Positions 5,064 through 5,269 of a stretch of DNA of 5,269 bases are shown here, piece by piece. The DNA is from JBGTKH01 sp041744735 (GTDB lineage: Bacteria; Planctomycetota; Planctomycetia; Pirellulales; Pirellulaceae), in contig JBGTKH010000475.1 in assembly GCA_041744735.1 (NCBI GenBank), positions 1 to 5,269 of the forward strand, read 5' to 3'. The notes below the pieces were generated by a model. That model did no database searches, was not told the DNA's origin, and saw only the letters and a program-made list of their open reading frames with translations. A program made the translations under genes and the position numbers. Position 1 is the stretch's first letter. Each line of letters opens with the position of its first letter.

Positions 5064-5269
5064 ATGAAGCTAGTTAAGTATCAATCCAGTTCCGGATTGG
5101 CCGGTGTGGGCCGTCTCGAAACGGACCACATCGTGCCTTTGAAGTTGGCTGGCGCACACCGAACGCTCAGCGATATTCTGGAAGCCGACAATCCGCAGCA
5201 AACCGCGGACTCTCTGACCGATTCATCCGCTGCGGCGATCCCATTGAGCGGCGTGAAACTGCTGCCGCC
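5064..5269 (+). CDS. N-terminal part of a probable fumarylacetoacetate-hydrolase-family protein (cut by window end)
   Basis: The frame from ATG 5064 stays open to the last base: 68 complete codons beginning MKLVKYQSSSGLAGVGRLE. The pattern is the small N-terminal domain of FAA hydrolase family enzymes: MKLV-, a short strand reading out 'G-G-', a VPLKLAG strand, a TLSDILEAD helix (the usual '-TL-ELL--' position), and then IPLSGVKLLPP, which in this family leads into the catalytic domain. The metal-binding E-x-E...D residues would lie beyond the window, so activity cannot be judged. Family members act on fumarylacetoacetate, acylpyruvates or related 2-keto acids in aromatic and sugar-acid degradation. 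The gene follows the Rpn gene after 56 bases containing a hairpin, so it could have its own transcript. Family call moderately sure, substrate unknown. Confidence 0.65.
   Translation, partial: MKLVKYQSSSGLAGVGRLETDHIVPLKLAGAHRTLSDILEADNPQQTADSLTDSSAAAIPLSGVKLLP

Overview
The window is a compact, moderately GC-rich (roughly 57-60 % by eye) bacterial segment with every recognisable gene on the + strand. The layout suggests a chromosomal region of a planctomycete (Pirellulales-like) or a similar bacterium. This rests on the style of the proteins, such as the enlarged sodium symporter and the planctomycete-like hypothetical at the left edge. No rRNA or marker gene confirms it.

Left edge (1-453): the C-terminal 150 residues of an unrecognised protein, open at its 5' side. 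It is followed by a 136-base gap holding two short stem-loops and a perfect 10-base palindrome. Next comes a three-gene transport and peptidase unit: a two-helix YhdT/DUF997-type membrane protein (590-964), a PanF-like sodium:solute symporter whose start overlaps the previous stop (957-2927), and a cytoplasmic M19 (renal-dipeptidase family) metallodipeptidase 22 bases further on (2950-4023). The symporter carries about 135 non-membrane residues between predicted helices 6 and 7, where PanF has a short loop. A reasonable inference is sodium-coupled uptake of a small carboxylate or peptide-like solute followed by hydrolysis. The substrate is not shown by the sequence.

Right part (4069-5007): an Rpn-family PD-(D/E)XK nuclease gene. 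It has an N-terminal nuclease core (D47, E63-x-Q65), five exact copies of the tetrapeptide GKAE plus one GKLE (12-base DNA repeat), and a DUF4351-like C-terminus. Just before the repeats, codon 210 is an ATG preceded by a strong Shine-Dalgarno sequence (GAGGAG, 8-base spacing). This is the layout of the gene-within-gene toxin/antitoxin antiphage systems described for enterobacterial Rpn proteins: a full-length toxic nuclease and a separately translated C-terminal inhibitor whose helix carries four-residue repeats of variable number. It is the most interesting signal in the window. The separate translation is inferred from the start site and has not been demonstrated.

Right edge (5064-5269): the N-terminal 68 codons of a probable fumarylacetoacetate-hydrolase-family enzyme, cut by the window end. 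Hairpins without a T-run sit directly after the stops of the left-edge gene, the dipeptidase gene and the Rpn gene.
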